NCBI GenBank assembly: GCA_028342535.1
Contig: JAOLWQ010000001.1
Span: 124,001-188,000 of the forward strand
Reading direction: 5' to 3'
DNA from: Methylophilaceae bacterium
GTDB taxonomy: Bacteria > Pseudomonadota > Gammaproteobacteria > Burkholderiales > Methylophilaceae
DNA: 64,000 bases
The notes beneath the pieces are model-generated. The model saw only the letters and a program-made list of their open reading frames with translations, was not told the origin of the DNA and searched no databases. Every line of letters begins with the position of its first letter. Position 1 is the first letter of the stretch. The translations under genes were made by a program, and so were the position numbers. Shown one piece after another: positions 52,520 through 63,154 of this stretch.

Positions 52520-55324
52520 ATATCTCTTTAAATATTTGCCAGTAAAGCTTTTTTTACTAGATATAATTTTTTCCGGCGATCCTTCTGCGATTATTTCACC
52601 ACCACCATCACCTCCTTCAGGTCCAAGATCAATAATCCAATCAGCAGTCTTAATTACATCCAGATTATGTTCAATTACAACTAAAGTATTACCATTATCT
52701 CTTAATCTATGTAATACATTTAATAATAGTTGTATGTCAGAAAAATGTAAGCCAGTTGTTGGCTCATCTAAAATATAAAGTGTTCTTCCAGTATCTCTTT
52801 TTGAAAGCTCTAAAGCTAATTTGACTCTTTGAGCCTCGCCCCCAGACAGAGTCGTTGCATTTTGTCCTAATTTAATATATCCAAGCCCTACATCTAGGAG
52901 AGTTTTTAGTTTTCGTTCAAGCGTTGGTACAGCCTTAAAAAATTCATGTGCTTCTTCTACGGTAAAACTTAAAATATTATGAATATTTTTTCCTTTATAA
53001 AATATTTCAAGAGTTTCACGGTTATAACGATGGCCATAACAAGAATCACATTCGACATATACATCTGGTAAAAAATGCATTTCGACTCTAATTACTCCAT
53101 CACCTTCACATGCTTCACATCTCCCCCCTTTAACATTGAATGAGAAACGTCCTTGACTATAGCCTCTCGCTCTACTTTCTTGTACTTTAGAAAAAAGATC
53201 TCTAATAGGAGTGAATAATCCGGTATAAGTAGCAGGATTTGATCTTGGAGTTCTTCCAATGGGACTTTGATTGACATCGACTACTTTGTCAAAGAAATCA
53301 AACCCTTCTATATCTTCATGACTAGCTGGCTCTAAATTACTTCGATAAAGATGTTTTGCCACGGCATTATAAAGTGTGTCATTTATAAGTGTAGATTTTC
53401 CGCTACCAGAAACGCCTGTTACACAAGTAAATAGGCCTATTGGCAGATTTAAGGTAATGTTTTTTAAATTATTACCAGAGGCTTTTGTAATTTTAAAAAA
53501 AGAATTAGCAGGCGATTTTGGTTTTTTTGAAACTGTAATTCTTTTTTGTCCACTTATATATTGACCAGTCAATGAATTTTTATTTTCAGCAATTTCATTA
53601 GGTAAGCCTTGGGCAACAATTTCGCCGCCGTGAACTCCAGCCCCAGGACCAATATCTACAACATAATCAGCTGTCATAATGGCATCATAATCATGCTCTA
53701 CAACAATCACAGTATTTCCGATATCTCGAAGATTTCTAAGTGTTTCCAGGAGTTTATCGTTATCTTTCTGATGCAGCCCAATAGATGGCTCATCTAAAAC
53801 ATACATTACGCCTGTTAAGCCACTACCAATTTGTGAAGCCAATCTAATCCTTTGAGCTTCTCCACCTGAAAGCGTATCAGCAGATCTGGAAAGAGATAAA
53901 TAATCAAGACCTACATTTATTAAAAAATTAAGTCTATTTTTTATTTCCTGAATTATTTTACTTGCAACTTGAGCACGAAATCCTAATAATTTTATATTAT
54001 TGAAAAATGCTAAAGATTTTTTAAGGGGTAGCTTGCATACTTCATGGAGATTTAAATCACCAACTAACACATTCCTCGCTTCAATTTTCAAACGAGTTCC
54101 TTTACAAGCAGGACATTCTTGATTGCTTAAATATTTTGCTAATTCGTCTCGAACAGAACTTGAATCCGTTTCTTGATAGCGTCTTTTAAAGTTATTTATT
54201 ACCCCTTCAAAAGGATGTTTTTTTGAATTGATAGCTCCTTGCTCATTAAAATAACTAAATTCTATTTGTTCCTTATCACTTCCAAATAAAATAATATTTT
54301 GAATGTTTGGTTGGAGTTCTTGGTAAGGTGTTTCAAGATCAAAACTATAATGTTGAGCAAGACTATTTAACATTTGATAGTAAAACTGATTTCGTTTATC
54401 CCATCCCTTAATAGCCCCGGAAGATAAAGGTAATTGTGGAAAAGCTACTACGCGATCAGCATCAAAGAAATTTTTATGTCCAAGGCCATCACAATCAGGA
54501 CAAGCCCCCATAGGATTGTTAAAGGAAAACAATCTTGGTTCTAGTTCAGTTAAAGCATAATCACAATGTGGACAAGAAAATTTTGCAGAGAATAGTTGTG
54601 TTTCTTTATTATCCATATTGATGGAAATAATTTTTCCATCAGCAAGTTTTAAACCTGTTTCAACTGATTCAGTTATACGCTGTTTAATATCAAGATGAAT
54701 TTTTATACGATCAATTACAACATCTAATTGATGCTTAGTATTTTTTTGTATAGCGGGAATGTTGTCTATTTCATAAATGATTCCATCTAATCTAATTCTT
54801 ATAAACCCTTGTGCTCTTAATTCATCAATTAAATCTAAGTGACTACCTTTACGATTATTTACCACGGGCGCAAGTAACATAATTTTAGTATCTTTTTCAA
54901 GCGATAGAAGTTGGTCAACTATTTGGGAGACTGTTTGTGCTTCAAGTTTTATTTTATGAGTAGGACAATAAGGATCTCCTGCACGAGCATAGAGCAAGCG
55001 AAGATAGTCATGAATCTCAGTTACCGTTCCAACGGTTGACCTTGGATTATGAGAAGTTGATTTTTGTTCTATGGAGATTGCAGGGGACAGACCCTCAATC
55101 ATATCCACATCAGGTTTATTCATTCGGTCTAGAAATTGCCTAGCATAGGCTGACAAAGATTCAACATATCTTCTTTGTCCTTCTGCATAAAGAGTATCAA
55201 AGGCTAGAGAAGATTTACCAGAGCCAGATAATCCTGTAATAACTATTAGTTTATTTCTAGGAAGATCCAAGGAAATATTCTTTAAGTTATGGGTTCTAGC
55301 CCCTTTAATTTTAATATAATCCAT
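52514..55324 (-). CDS. uvrA: excinuclease ABC subunit A
   Basis: Damage-recognition ATPase of nucleotide-excision repair, 936 residues. Two ABC domains are present: Walker [14 protein letters not shown] (about 31) and [10 protein letters not shown] (about 637), two LSGGEAQR signatures, and zinc modules CPHCDY/CPDCDG and [14 protein letters not shown]. No LexA-box-like palindrome was found in the 94 bases before it, so SOS control is not evident. Confidence 0.98.
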   Translation of the reverse strand: MDYIKIKGARTHNLKNISLDLPRNKLIVITGLSGSGKSSLAFDTLYAEGQRRYVESLSAYARQFLDRMNKPDVDMIEGLSPAISIEQKSTSHNPRSTVGTVTEIHDYLRLLYARAGDPYCPTHKIKLEAQTVSQIVDQLLSLEKDTKIMLLAPVVNNRKGSHLDLIDELRAQGFIRIRLDGIIYEIDNIPAIQKNTKHQLDVVIDRIKIHLDIKQRITESVETGLKLADGKIISINMDNKETQLFSAKFSCPHCDYALTELEPRLFSFNNPMGACPDCDGLGHKNFFDADRVVAFPQLPLSSGAIKGWDKRNQFYYQMLNSLAQHYSFDLETPYQELQPNIQNIILFGSDKEQIEFSYFNEQGAINSKKHPFEGVINNFKRRYQETDSSSVRDELAKYLSNQECPACKGTRLKIEARNVLVGDLNLHEVCKLPLKKSLAFFNNIKLLGFRAQVASKIIQEIKNRLNFLINVGLDYLSLSRSADTLSGGEAQRIRLASQIGSGLTGVMYVLDEPSIGLHQKDNDKLLETLRNLRDIGNTVIVVEHDYDAIMTADYVVDIGPGAGVHGGEIVAQGLPNEIAENKNSLTGQYISGQKRITVSKKPKSPANSFFKITKASGNNLKNITLNLPIGLFTCVTGVSGSGKSTLINDTLYNAVAKHLYRSNLEPASHEDIEGFDFFDKVVDVNQSPIGRTPRSNPATYTGLFTPIRDLFSKVQESRARGYSQGRFSFNVKGGRCEACEGDGVIRVEMHFLPDVYVECDSCYGHRYNRETLEIFYKGKNIHNILSFTVEEAHEFFKAVPTLERKLKTLLDVGLGYIKLGQNATTLSGGEAQRVKLALELSKRDTGRTLYILDEPTTGLHFSDIQLLLNVLHRLRDNGNTLVVIEHNLDVIKTADWIIDLGPEGGDGGGEIIAEGSPEKIISSKKSFTGKYLKRYL

Positions 55325-55418
55325 TTAATTTTATCTTTTTTGAGGAGCAACCTGATATTATATTTTATAATCTCTATTTTAGAAACTAAAGTTTTACTAT
55401 TCATAGGTATATACAAGA

Positions 55419-56594
55419 ATGTCACCATTAGAAATTAAATCTAGTGTGCTTTTAGCATCGATTTATTCACTCCGAATGCTTGGAATTTTTTTAATTCTTC
55501 CTATATTTGCTATTTATGCTTCGGAATTATCTGGCAGTCCTACAGAATTCCAAATTGGCCTAGCTTTTGGAATTTATGGGTTAACTCAGGCAATTTTTCA
55601 AATTCCATTTGGTATGACTTCAGATCGTATCGGAAGAAAGCCTGTAATTTATTTTGGTTTATTATTATTTATAATTGGTTCATTTGTCGCGGGGATATCT
55701 GAGCAAATAGAAGGAGTCATTATTGGTCGAGCAATCCAAGGATCCGGGGCAATTTCTGCAGTTTTGACAGCTTTTTTATCTGATCTTACTAGCGATAAGA
55801 ATAGAACTAAAGGTATGGCAATTATTGGGGCATCAATCGGGCTAACATTTGCATTGTCATTAGTGATTTCACCAATACTTAACAAGCTTATTGGCGTCCC
55901 AGGAGTATTCTTATTGATGGGTGTTTTAGCTTTTATTGCTTTAGGAGTTGTAAAGTTCTTTATTGATGAGCCTTTAGATAAGAAAAAAAATGATTCCGAA
56001 AACTCTAATAACATAAAGAGTATATTAAAGAATTTTGATTTAAATCGACTTAATTTTGGGATTTTTACACTGCACGCTTCTCAAATATCAATGTTTATGG
56101 CAATTCCTTTTTATTTGATCAATCAAGGAGAGACTCCATTGAATGAACATTGGTCAATTTACTTACCAGTTTTGGTTATATCCTTTATTTTTATGGTTCC
56201 GATGATTATTTTTTCGGAAAAAAAGAACAAAGTTAAAGAATCTTTTGTAGCCTCAATTGCTTTATTATTTATAACGCAATTCCTGTTTATATATTTTTCT
56301 AATAATATTGTTGGAATCATAATAGCCTTGATATTCTATTTTGTTGGGTTTAACTATCTTGAGGCTTCTTTACCTAGTTTAGTGAGTAAGCTGGCACCAA
56401 TTCAAAGGAGAGGTTTGGCATTAGGGGTGTATAATACTTCCCAATCATTAGGTATTTTTGTTGGTGGCTCATTTGGTGGATTGATTGCAAATTTTTATGG
56501 CTATCAAGGCACTTTTTTATTTTGTAGCCTACTAATAATGATATGGTTTATTTTATCAATACCAATGAAAATGCCATATCATAAAAATGATTAA
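55419..56594 (+). CDS. MFS transporter, YajR-like
   Basis: Twelve-helix major facilitator of 391 residues with the YajR-type N-terminus SLRMLGIFLILPIFAIYASEL, motif A GMTSDRIGRKPVIYFGL (about 67) and GRAIQGSGAISAVLTAFLSDL. The C-terminal ferredoxin-like domain of the longer YajR proteins is absent. Substrate unknown; efflux is inferred from the family. ssb follows after 27 bases. A TATAAT lies at 55366-55371, upstream of the gene. Confidence 0.88.
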   Translation: MSPLEIKSSVLLASIYSLRMLGIFLILPIFAIYASELSGSPTEFQIGLAFGIYGLTQAIFQIPFGMTSDRIGRKPVIYFGLLLFIIGSFVAGISEQIEGVIIGRAIQGSGAISAVLTAFLSDLTSDKNRTKGMAIIGASIGLTFALSLVISPILNKLIGVPGVFLLMGVLAFIALGVVKFFIDEPLDKKKNDSENSNNIKSILKNFDLNRLNFGIFTLHASQISMFMAIPFYLINQGETPLNEHWSIYLPVLVISFIFMVPMIIFSEKKNKVKESFVASIALLFITQFLFIYFSNNIVGIIIALIFYFVGFNYLEASLPSLVSKLAPIQRRGLALGVYNTSQSLGIFVGGSFGGLIANFYGYQGTFLFCSLLIMIWFILSIPMKMPYHKND

Positions 56595-56621
56595 AAACTA
56601 TAATTACACATCGGAGGAATT

Positions 56622-57092
56622 ATGCCATCAGTTAATAAAGTAATGTTGCTTGGTAACTTAGGAAGGGATCCTGAAGTTAGAACATTTCCTAATGGAGATT
56701 CTGTATGCAATTTTAGTATCGCTACTAGTACCTCATGGAAAGATAAGGCTTCGGGTGAGAAAAAGGAAAAAACAGAGTGGCATAATATTGTAATGTATAG
56801 AAAATTAGCTGAAATTGCAGGGGAGTATCTAAAGAAAGGTAGCTCTGTTTTTGTTGAAGGAAGCCTTCAAACAAGGAAGTGGCAAACTAAAGAGGGGCAA
56901 GATAGGTATACGACAGAAGTTGTAGCGGACACGATGCAAATGTTAGGAGGTAAGGATAATCGGAATAGTGCGGCAAGTAGTTCCGATGATAATTTTAATC
57001 AAGAACCAGAGAGAGCAAATAATCCTCCTAAAAAGTCGGGTCAATCAGTTGAGCCAACTCTCGAACTTCCTGAAGATGATATCCCCTTTTAA
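56622..57092 (+). CDS. ssb: single-stranded DNA-binding protein
   Basis: SSB of 156 residues: OB fold ([20 protein letters not shown] to about 110), a disordered Asn/Ser/Pro-rich linker and the acidic tip EDDIPF that docks repair and replication proteins. A strong GGAGGAA ribosome site precedes the ATG. It is located beside the UvrA/MFS genes, a frequent uvrA-MFS-ssb order in proteobacteria. Confidence 0.97.
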   Translation: MPSVNKVMLLGNLGRDPEVRTFPNGDSVCNFSIATSTSWKDKASGEKKEKTEWHNIVMYRKLAEIAGEYLKKGSSVFVEGSLQTRKWQTKEGQDRYTTEVVADTMQMLGGKDNRNSAASSSDDNFNQEPERANNPPKKSGQSVEPTLELPEDDIPF

Positions 57093-57106
57093 TAGGGCTT
57101 AAAAAA

Positions 57107-57370
57107 ATGCCTTTATACGATTATCTGTGTTCTCATTGTGAGCATCAAGATGATGTACTTGGAAAATTATCAGATGAGCCAGTATTAAATTGTCCAGCTT
57201 GCAAGAATAAAACATTTAAGAGGCAAGTGTCGGCACCTCATTTTAAATTAAAGGGAACAGGCTGGTACGAGACAGATTTTAAAAATAAAACAAAGTCTGA
57301 AAATTCTAAGAAAGATAATGAAAAAACTACTAAAACTACTAAAACTGAAACTTTGAAAAAAAATGATTAA
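57107..57370 (+). CDS. FmdB-family zinc ribbon protein
   Basis: Protein of 87 residues with an N-terminal zinc ribbon, CSHC (about 8-11) and CPAC (about 31-34), a FKRQVSAPHFKLKGTGWYETDF segment typical of FmdB, and a Lys/Thr-rich charged tail. Suspected regulator; no fixed role. It overlaps the DUF502 gene by eight bases, the usual fmdB-DUF502-aspS order. Confidence 0.92.
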   Translation: MPLYDYLCSHCEHQDDVLGKLSDEPVLNCPACKNKTFKRQVSAPHFKLKGTGWYETDFKNKTKSENSKKDNEKTTKTTKTETLKKND

Positions 57371-57974
57371 AAAAAACTTTTTAACTGGCTTGTTAGTCCT
57401 TATCCCATTAATCCTGACTTTTTGGGTTCTTTTTTCTTTGATCAAGTTCTTGGATCAAATATTGTTCTTACTTCCAGAAACCCTAAGGCCCGATTATATT
57501 TTAGGAACTGAGATATTGGGGTTCGGTGTTATTTTGACGTTCATTGTTATATTAGTTACCGGCATAATTGCTAATAACTTCTTTGGAAAAAAAATTATTA
57601 GTTTATATGAGGTCTTACTTAATCGACTTCCTTTTGTTAAGACAGTTTATAAAAGTATTAAACAAGTTTCAGACACTTTACTTTCAAGCTCGGGCGAAGC
57701 ATTTAGCAAGGCAGTTTTAATTGAATTTCCAATTGCAGGCACATATACTTTCGCATTCATTACTGGAGAGCCTGATGAAAGAATAACAAAAGACATAAAA
57801 GGGGAGTATGTAAATGTATATGTACCAACAACACCTAATCCAACATCAGGGTATACGTTAATGGTCCCAAAAAATAAAGTTGTTGAGTTAGATATTAGTG
57901 TAGACCAAGTTCTGAAATATGTTATTTCAATGGGTGTAGTACCTACAGATAAAAAACTTAAACAAAAAAAATAA
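57363..57974 (+). CDS. DUF502 membrane protein
   Basis: Protein of 203 residues with two membrane helices (about 5-27 and 46-70) and a soluble C-terminal part including RLPFVKTVYKSIKQVSDTL and VYVPTTPNPTSGYTLMVPK, both strongly characteristic of DUF502. Function unknown. Encoded between fmdB and aspS as in many proteobacteria. Confidence 0.93.
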   Translation: MIKKNFLTGLLVLIPLILTFWVLFSLIKFLDQILFLLPETLRPDYILGTEILGFGVILTFIVILVTGIIANNFFGKKIISLYEVLLNRLPFVKTVYKSIKQVSDTLLSSSGEAFSKAVLIEFPIAGTYTFAFITGEPDERITKDIKGEYVNVYVPTTPNPTSGYTLMVPKNKVVELDISVDQVLKYVISMGVVPTDKKLKQKK

Positions 57975-57996
57975 TTACCTTTAAAAGAGAATTTAG

Positions 57997-59790
57997 ATGA
58001 GAACGTATTATTGCGGTGAATTAAATAAAAGTCATGAAAATAAAGAAGTGATCCTTTGTGGATGGGCTCATAGAAGAAGAGATCATGGTGGCGTTATCTT
58101 TATTGATTTAAGAGATAGGGAGGGATTAGCACAGATAGTTATTGATCCAGATACTCCTGATGCATTTAAAATTGCTGAAACAATCAGAAATGAATTTGTT
58201 TTAAAGGTGACATGTAGGGTTCGACTTAGACCTGAAGGAACAATTAATTTAAATCTTCCTTCAGGGGAGATTGAAATGTTAGCATCCAAAGTTGAGATTT
58301 TAAACGAGTCTTTAACCCCCCCATTTATGCTAGATGATGAAACAATTTCAGAAGCTGTACGACTTGAATATCGTTTTATTGATTTGAGACGTGATGTTAT
58401 GCAAAAAAATCTTAAGCTAAGGAATAATACTTCAAAAAGCGTAAGGAATTTTTTAGACAAGGAAGGATTTATTGAATTAGAAACCCCAATACTAAACCGG
58501 AGCACTCCTGAGGGAGCGCGAGACTATTTAGTTCCATCAAGAATCCATCATGGAGAATTTTTTGCCTTGCCGCAATCTCCACAATTATTTAAACAAATTT
58601 TAATGGTATCTGGTTTTGATCGATATTACCAAATTGCCAAATGCTTCCGAGATGAGGACTTGAGATCTGATCGTCAACCCGAATTTACTCAAATTGATAT
58701 TGAAGCATCTTTTATTGATGAAGAAAGTATTATAGAAATTTCTGAAAATATGATCCGAAAAATTTATTTAGAGGTCCTAAATATAAATTTGCCAACATCA
58801 TTTCCTAAAATATCATACAAGGAAGCGATGATCCGATATGGCTCTGATAAGCCTGATTTAAGAGTTACTCTTGAACTAACTGAAATGACTGAAGAAATGA
58901 AAGATGTAGATTTTAAAGTATTTTCTTCTGCTGCAAATATGGAAAATGGAAGAGTAGCGGCATTAAGAGTGCCAGGTGGTTCAGACCTATCTCGTTCAGA
59001 AATTGATGCTTATACTGAATTTGTAAAAATTTATGGTGCTAAAGGTTTAGCTTATATTAAAGTTAAAGACAAAGCTCAGCTGAACGAAGAAGGGCTACAA
59101 AGCCCGATTGTTAAGAATATCAATACCAAGGCATTAGAAGCAATAGTTAATAAAACCGACTCAGAAAATGGTGATTTAATTTTCTTTGGTGCAGATAAAG
59201 AAAAAATAGTAAATGAAGCCTTAGGAGCCCTAAGAGTTAAAATTGGACATGACAAAAAACATCTTAATGATATGGAATGGGCACCATTATGGGTAGTTGA
59301 TTTTCCAATGTTTGACTATGATGAAACTTCAAAGACTTGGAATGCTCTTCACCATCCATTTACGGCACCACAGGATGGGTATGAGAAATATTTAGATTCA
59401 GACCCTGAGAAATGTTTATCAAAAGCATATGATATGGTCATAAATGGTTGGGAAATGGGTGGCGGCTCTATTCGTATTCATAAATCTGATCTTCAATCTA
59501 AAGTTTTCAAAGCGCTAGGAATATCAGAACAAGAAGCCAAAGATAAGTTTGGATTTTTATTAGATGCATTAAAATATGGCGCTCCACCTCATGGAGGTGT
59601 TGCATTTGGGTTAGATAGAATAGTAACTTTATTGGCAGGCTCTGATTCGATTCGAGATGTAATAGCTTTTCCGAAAACACAAAAAGCCCAGTGCTTGATG
59701 ACGGAATCTCCTAATAAAGTTGATGAAAAACAATTACAAGAATTACATATTAGGTTAAGGCCTTCAAATTCAGAGCAAAAGAATGATTAG
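57997..59790 (+). CDS. aspS: aspartyl-tRNA synthetase
   Basis: Bacterial-type class IIb synthetase of 597 residues: OB anticodon domain ([25 protein letters not shown]), catalytic motif 2 [16 protein letters not shown], the GAD insertion (about 285-425) and motif 3 [10 protein letters not shown]. Because gatCAB is present, the enzyme may also charge tRNA(Asn); whether it does cannot be decided without the full gene set. It overlaps the VOC gene by eight bases. Confidence 0.98.
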   Translation: MRTYYCGELNKSHENKEVILCGWAHRRRDHGGVIFIDLRDREGLAQIVIDPDTPDAFKIAETIRNEFVLKVTCRVRLRPEGTINLNLPSGEIEMLASKVEILNESLTPPFMLDDETISEAVRLEYRFIDLRRDVMQKNLKLRNNTSKSVRNFLDKEGFIELETPILNRSTPEGARDYLVPSRIHHGEFFALPQSPQLFKQILMVSGFDRYYQIAKCFRDEDLRSDRQPEFTQIDIEASFIDEESIIEISENMIRKIYLEVLNINLPTSFPKISYKEAMIRYGSDKPDLRVTLELTEMTEEMKDVDFKVFSSAANMENGRVAALRVPGGSDLSRSEIDAYTEFVKIYGAKGLAYIKVKDKAQLNEEGLQSPIVKNINTKALEAIVNKTDSENGDLIFFGADKEKIVNEALGALRVKIGHDKKHLNDMEWAPLWVVDFPMFDYDETSKTWNALHHPFTAPQDGYEKYLDSDPEKCLSKAYDMVINGWEMGGGSIRIHKSDLQSKVFKALGISEQEAKDKFGFLLDALKYGAPPHGGVAFGLDRIVTLLAGSDSIRDVIAFPKTQKAQCLMTESPNKVDEKQLQELHIRLRPSNSEQKND

Positions 59791-60163
59791 TGGTATTAAT
59801 CACTATAATCTTAGATCTGGAGCTGAGATGATGGAGGACTTAAAAACTTTTTATATTGAAATTGTTGGACTCCAGTTAGGTACTAGGCCTCCATTTGAAA
59901 GTAATGGCTATTGGTTAAATGCTGGGCAAAAAGATATTCTACATTTAAGCGAAACAAAAGAAAATGATGATAATCCTGCTAATATAAAGAATACTTTCGA
60001 TCATATGGCCTTTACAGCAGAGGATAAAAATAAATATATTAAAATTTTAGAAAAAAATGAAATAAAATTTTATTTTCGTGTGGTACCTGAAATAGGGACC
60101 GAGCAGATTTTTTTTAAAGACCCAGCTGGAAACGGGATAGAGTTAATTTTTTGTAAAACGTGA
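59783..60163 (+). CDS. VOC (glyoxalase/bleomycin resistance) family protein
   Basis: Protein of 126 residues with two beta-alpha-beta-beta-beta units: [34 protein letters not shown], then [10 protein letters not shown] and the final [14 protein letters not shown] with its metal-binding Glu. The four metal-site positions look intact (His6, His52-like, His74-like and Glu near 120). Likely a lyase, isomerase or dioxygenase; substrate not recognised. It overlaps the end of aspS. Confidence 0.85.
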   Translation: MISGINHYNLRSGAEMMEDLKTFYIEIVGLQLGTRPPFESNGYWLNAGQKDILHLSETKENDDNPANIKNTFDHMAFTAEDKNKYIKILEKNEIKFYFRVVPEIGTEQIFFKDPAGNGIELIFCKT

Positions 60164-60176
60164 ATAAGGACATAAA

Positions 60177-60863
60177 ATGTCTGAAAACAAAAAAGTAAAA
60201 ATATATATAGGTTTTGATCAAAGAGAAGCTATTGCATACCATGCTTTTGTTCAAAGCCTTATCGATCATGCTTCAATTCCATTAGATATAACTCCTCTGG
60301 CAGTTAAAACATTAAAAGGCTACGAAGAAAAGCATGAGGATAAAAGTAACGATTTTGTTTACTCCCGTTTTTTAACTCCATATTTAAATGATTTTAAAGG
60401 TTGGGCTATTTTTGTTGATGGAGACATGATTTGTCAAAAAGATATTAAAGAATTACTAGACTTGCGTGATGATTCAAAAGCCTTACAGGTAGTGAAACAT
60501 GAGTACAAAACAAAAGCACATCAAAAATATTTAGGAAATATTAATCAAGATTATCCAAGAAAAAATTGGTCTAGCGTTATTTTATGGAACTGTAAACACC
60601 CCAAACATAAAATTTTAACACCAGATTTTATTGCTAATCAGTCAGGAAAATATCTACATCGTTTCTCATGGCTAGCGGATGATGATATCGGAGAATTGCC
60701 TAAAGAATGGAATTGGCTTGCAACCGAATATCCAAATAATGAACAAGCAAATATTATTCATTACACATTGGGAACTCCTTGCTTCAAAGATTATAGAGAT
60801 GCAGAAATGTCAGACATATGGTTAAAAAAACATAAGAGAGTTAATGACGGGATGGAGGAATAA
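60177..60863 (+). CDS. GT8-like glycosyltransferase
   Basis: Protein of 228 residues with the GT-A layout: KIYIGFDQREAIAYHAFVQSL at the N-terminus, YSRFLTPYL, and the metal-binding DxD as DGD in AIFVDGDMICQ (about 82), followed by WSSVILWNC and a C-terminal IIHYTLGTPC. This pattern is common in marine bacterial glycosyltransferases of uncertain acceptor. AAGGA lies six bases before its ATG. It heads a close-packed block with YjbQ, TPR and 2OG-oxygenase genes. Confidence 0.8.
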   Translation: MSENKKVKIYIGFDQREAIAYHAFVQSLIDHASIPLDITPLAVKTLKGYEEKHEDKSNDFVYSRFLTPYLNDFKGWAIFVDGDMICQKDIKELLDLRDDSKALQVVKHEYKTKAHQKYLGNINQDYPRKNWSSVILWNCKHPKHKILTPDFIANQSGKYLHRFSWLADDDIGELPKEWNWLATEYPNNEQANIIHYTLGTPCFKDYRDAEMSDIWLKKHKRVNDGMEE

Positions 60864-60866
60864 ATT

Positions 60867-61286
60867 ATGAAAAGTTATCGTAAAGAATTATGGTTTGATG
60901 CCCCTGATAGAATGCATTTCACTAATATAACATCTGAGATTAGAACTTGTTTGGATGAAAGTAATATTAAAGAAGGCTTTGTTTTAGTTAATGCAATGCA
61001 TATTACGGCAAGTGTGTTTATTAATGATGATGAATCTGGCTTGCATCATGACTACAAAAAGTGGCTAGAACATCTGGCGCCACATGAGCCTGTTAGCGGA
61101 TATCGTCATAATGATACTGGAGAAGATAATGCTGATGCACATATGAAAAGACAAGTTATGGGAAGAGAGGTTGTAGTTGCTATTACTGAAGGCCAGTTAG
61201 ATTTTGGCCCCTGGGAGCAAATCTTTTATGGAGAGTTTGATGGTAGGAGAAAAAAAAGAGTTTTAGTAAAAATTATTGGCGACTGA
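60867..61286 (+). CDS. YjbQ (UPF0047) family protein
   Basis: Protein of 139 residues with [32 protein letters not shown] (conserved His and Ser), [29 protein letters not shown] and [21 protein letters not shown]. These are the fixed motifs of the family, whose members show thiamine phosphate synthase side activity; the true role is not settled. It begins three bases after the glycosyltransferase stop. Confidence 0.92.
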   Translation: MKSYRKELWFDAPDRMHFTNITSEIRTCLDESNIKEGFVLVNAMHITASVFINDDESGLHHDYKKWLEHLAPHEPVSGYRHNDTGEDNADAHMKRQVMGREVVVAITEGQLDFGPWEQIFYGEFDGRRKKRVLVKIIGD

Positions 61287-61299
61287 ATAAATTTTAAAG

Positions 61300-61743
61300 A
61301 TGACTGAAAATTCAAAAAAATTAAATGATGATAATTTAGAAAAATTTAATAAAATCATTTTGACATTAAAAGATTCATTAAAAATATCTCCTAAGAACTA
61401 TAATCTTCATATTAGTCTTGGAAATGAATATTTAAAATTAAGGAGATTTGAGCTTGCATTTCAGAGTTATCTTTCAGCATATGATCTAGAGCCAAAAAAT
61501 GCAGATATTTCCGTTTGTATAGGTTGCTTTCATAGAGAAGTTGGAAATTATAATGATGCGGCCTCCGCTTTATTAAATGCAATAAAATTAGATAAGAATT
61601 GTGTAAAAGCATATGTAGATTTAAGTGATGTTTATTTTAATTTAGGTCAGCATAAAGACGGTTTAGAATATTTATATAAAGTAGATGGCGTTATTCAATT
61701 TGATATTGAAAATGGACTTTCTGTTTCTAAAGGTAATATTTAA
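61300..61743 (+). CDS. small tetratricopeptide-repeat protein
   Basis: Protein of 147 residues with about three TPR units (YNLHISLGNEYLKLRRFELAFQ, ADISVCIGCFHREVGNYNDA, VKAYVDLSDVYFNLGQHKDG) and no signal peptide. Probably an adaptor. Its stop is followed at once by the ATG of the 2OG-oxygenase gene (TAAATG), which suggests that the two proteins act together. Confidence 0.8.
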   Translation: MTENSKKLNDDNLEKFNKIILTLKDSLKISPKNYNLHISLGNEYLKLRRFELAFQSYLSAYDLEPKNADISVCIGCFHREVGNYNDAASALLNAIKLDKNCVKAYVDLSDVYFNLGQHKDGLEYLYKVDGVIQFDIENGLSVSKGNI

Positions 61744-62346
61744 ATGCAAAGAAATAAGGAAAAAATTGATTCTGGACCAAGCTTTATAGGTAGTTGGGAT
61801 TTAGAAAGTCCTGACTTGTGTAGGGAGATAATTAATTTTTTCGAACAAAATAAAGGTAAACAGGTTAAAGGAGAAAGTGCGACTGGTCTTGATTTAGAAA
61901 GAAAGAATTCTATAGATATGCCTGTATACCCTGCAGAACTAACATTACCCTCACATAAAATTTTTAATAATTATATGCAACATCTTTATGAATGCTATTT
62001 GGATTATGCTGATCAATGGCCATTTCTTAAAATTAATTTCCCAAAATTAGATATTGGGGCATTCAATATTCAAAAATATAATCCTGGCGGGCATTTTTCT
62101 AAAGTACATTCTGAAAGAGTTCATATAACGTCATTACATCGATTATTTGCATTTATGACATATTTAAATGATGATTTTGAAGGTGGTAAAACAAGTTTTG
62201 TTCATCATAATATAGATATTAAACCAGTAACGGGTAAAACTTTAATATGGCCTGCAGAATGGACTCATGCTCATAAAGGAAATATTGTAAAATCAGGTAC
62301 AAAATATATAGCAACTGGTTGGATACACTTACCTATATCTTCTTAA
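61744..62346 (+). CDS. 2-oxoglutarate/Fe(II)-dependent oxygenase (prolyl 4-hydroxylase-like)
   Basis: Protein of 200 residues with the double-stranded beta-helix pattern: GGHFSKVHSE near 115, RLFAFMTYLNDDFEGGKTSF, PVTGKTLIWPAEWTHAHKG and KYIATGWIHL. The iron triad appears to be His (62107-62109), Glu instead of the usual Asp (62113-62115, HSE) and a His in THAHKG; Lys near 185 may hold 2-oxoglutarate. Such enzymes hydroxylate protein or small-molecule targets. The zero-gap link to the TPR gene suggests a partner or substrate adaptor. Confidence 0.83.
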   Translation: MQRNKEKIDSGPSFIGSWDLESPDLCREIINFFEQNKGKQVKGESATGLDLERKNSIDMPVYPAELTLPSHKIFNNYMQHLYECYLDYADQWPFLKINFPKLDIGAFNIQKYNPGGHFSKVHSERVHITSLHRLFAFMTYLNDDFEGGKTSFVHHNIDIKPVTGKTLIWPAEWTHAHKGNIVKSGTKYIATGWIHLPISS

Positions 62347-62425
62347 ATTATTAAGTAAGATAAGTTAGATTTAATTTGCTGTTAAAATAAAATATAGTTA
62401 TAAATATTTAGGAGTACCAAGGTAT

Positions 62426-63154
62426 ATGGCAGGGCATTCAAAATGGGCAAACATTCAGCATCGAAAAGGTAGGCAAGATGCTAAGCGAGGAAAAATTTTC
62501 ACCAAATTAGTGAAAGAAATTACAGTTGCTGCTCGACTGGGTGGCGGGGATGTAAACTTTAACCCAAGATTAAGGACTGCAGTCACAACCGCTAAAGAAG
62601 AAAGCATGCCAGCTGAAAATATAACAAGAGCTATAAAGCGAGGAACTGGCGAGCTTGAAGGTGTGAATTATGAGGAAATTCGATATGAAGGATATGGAGT
62701 AAATGGTGCTGCAATTATTATTGATTGTTTAACCGACAACAAGCAACGTGCAGTAGCAGATGTTAGACTAGCTTTAAGTAAAAATGGTGGTAATTTAGGC
62801 ACAGATGGCTGTGTTTCTTATTTATTCAAACATTGTGGAAATATTCTTTTTGCTCCAGGAGTTAATTATGATGAATTAGCAGAAATTGCAATTGATCTAG
62901 GAGCTGAAGATATTATAAATAACGATGATGGTAGCGTTGAGATAATTACGCCTCCAAATGAATTTCTAAATATTAAAGAAGGTTTCGATAATGCAAATCT
63001 TAAATATGAATTTTCTGAGTTAACAATGAAAGCAGAAACTGAAAATCAACTAAAAGGAGCTGATGGAGAGAAAATGAGAAAAATTTTAGATTTTCTTGAG
63101 GATTTAGACGATGTTCAAGAAGTTTATACGAACGTTGTAATAGAGGACGATTAA
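62426..63154 (+). CDS. yebC: YebC/PmpR family transcriptional regulator or ribosome-associated factor
   Basis: Protein of 242 residues beginning [22 protein letters not shown], with [36 protein letters not shown] and [19 protein letters not shown]: all standard for YebC/TACO1. Members have been described both as DNA-binding regulators and as factors easing translation of proline runs. It precedes ruvC, the classical order; its TAA shares a base with the proposed ruvC start. Confidence 0.96.
   Translation: MAGHSKWANIQHRKGRQDAKRGKIFTKLVKEITVAARLGGGDVNFNPRLRTAVTTAKEESMPAENITRAIKRGTGELEGVNYEEIRYEGYGVNGAAIIIDCLTDNKQRAVADVRLALSKNGGNLGTDGCVSYLFKHCGNILFAPGVNYDELAEIAIDLGAEDIINNDDGSVEIITPPNEFLNIKEGFDNANLKYEFSELTMKAETENQLKGADGEKMRKILDFLEDLDDVQEVYTNVVIEDD

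Noticed and set aside
53609-53797. Short plus-strand frames inside uvrA, and similar shadows in aspS, ruvA/ruvC, porin and yebC
   Set aside because: All lie antisense or out of frame within strongly conserved genes and have no features of their own.
55325-55418. Possible LexA box between uvrA and the MFS gene
   Set aside because: No CTG-N10-CAG or similar palindrome could be found on either strand.
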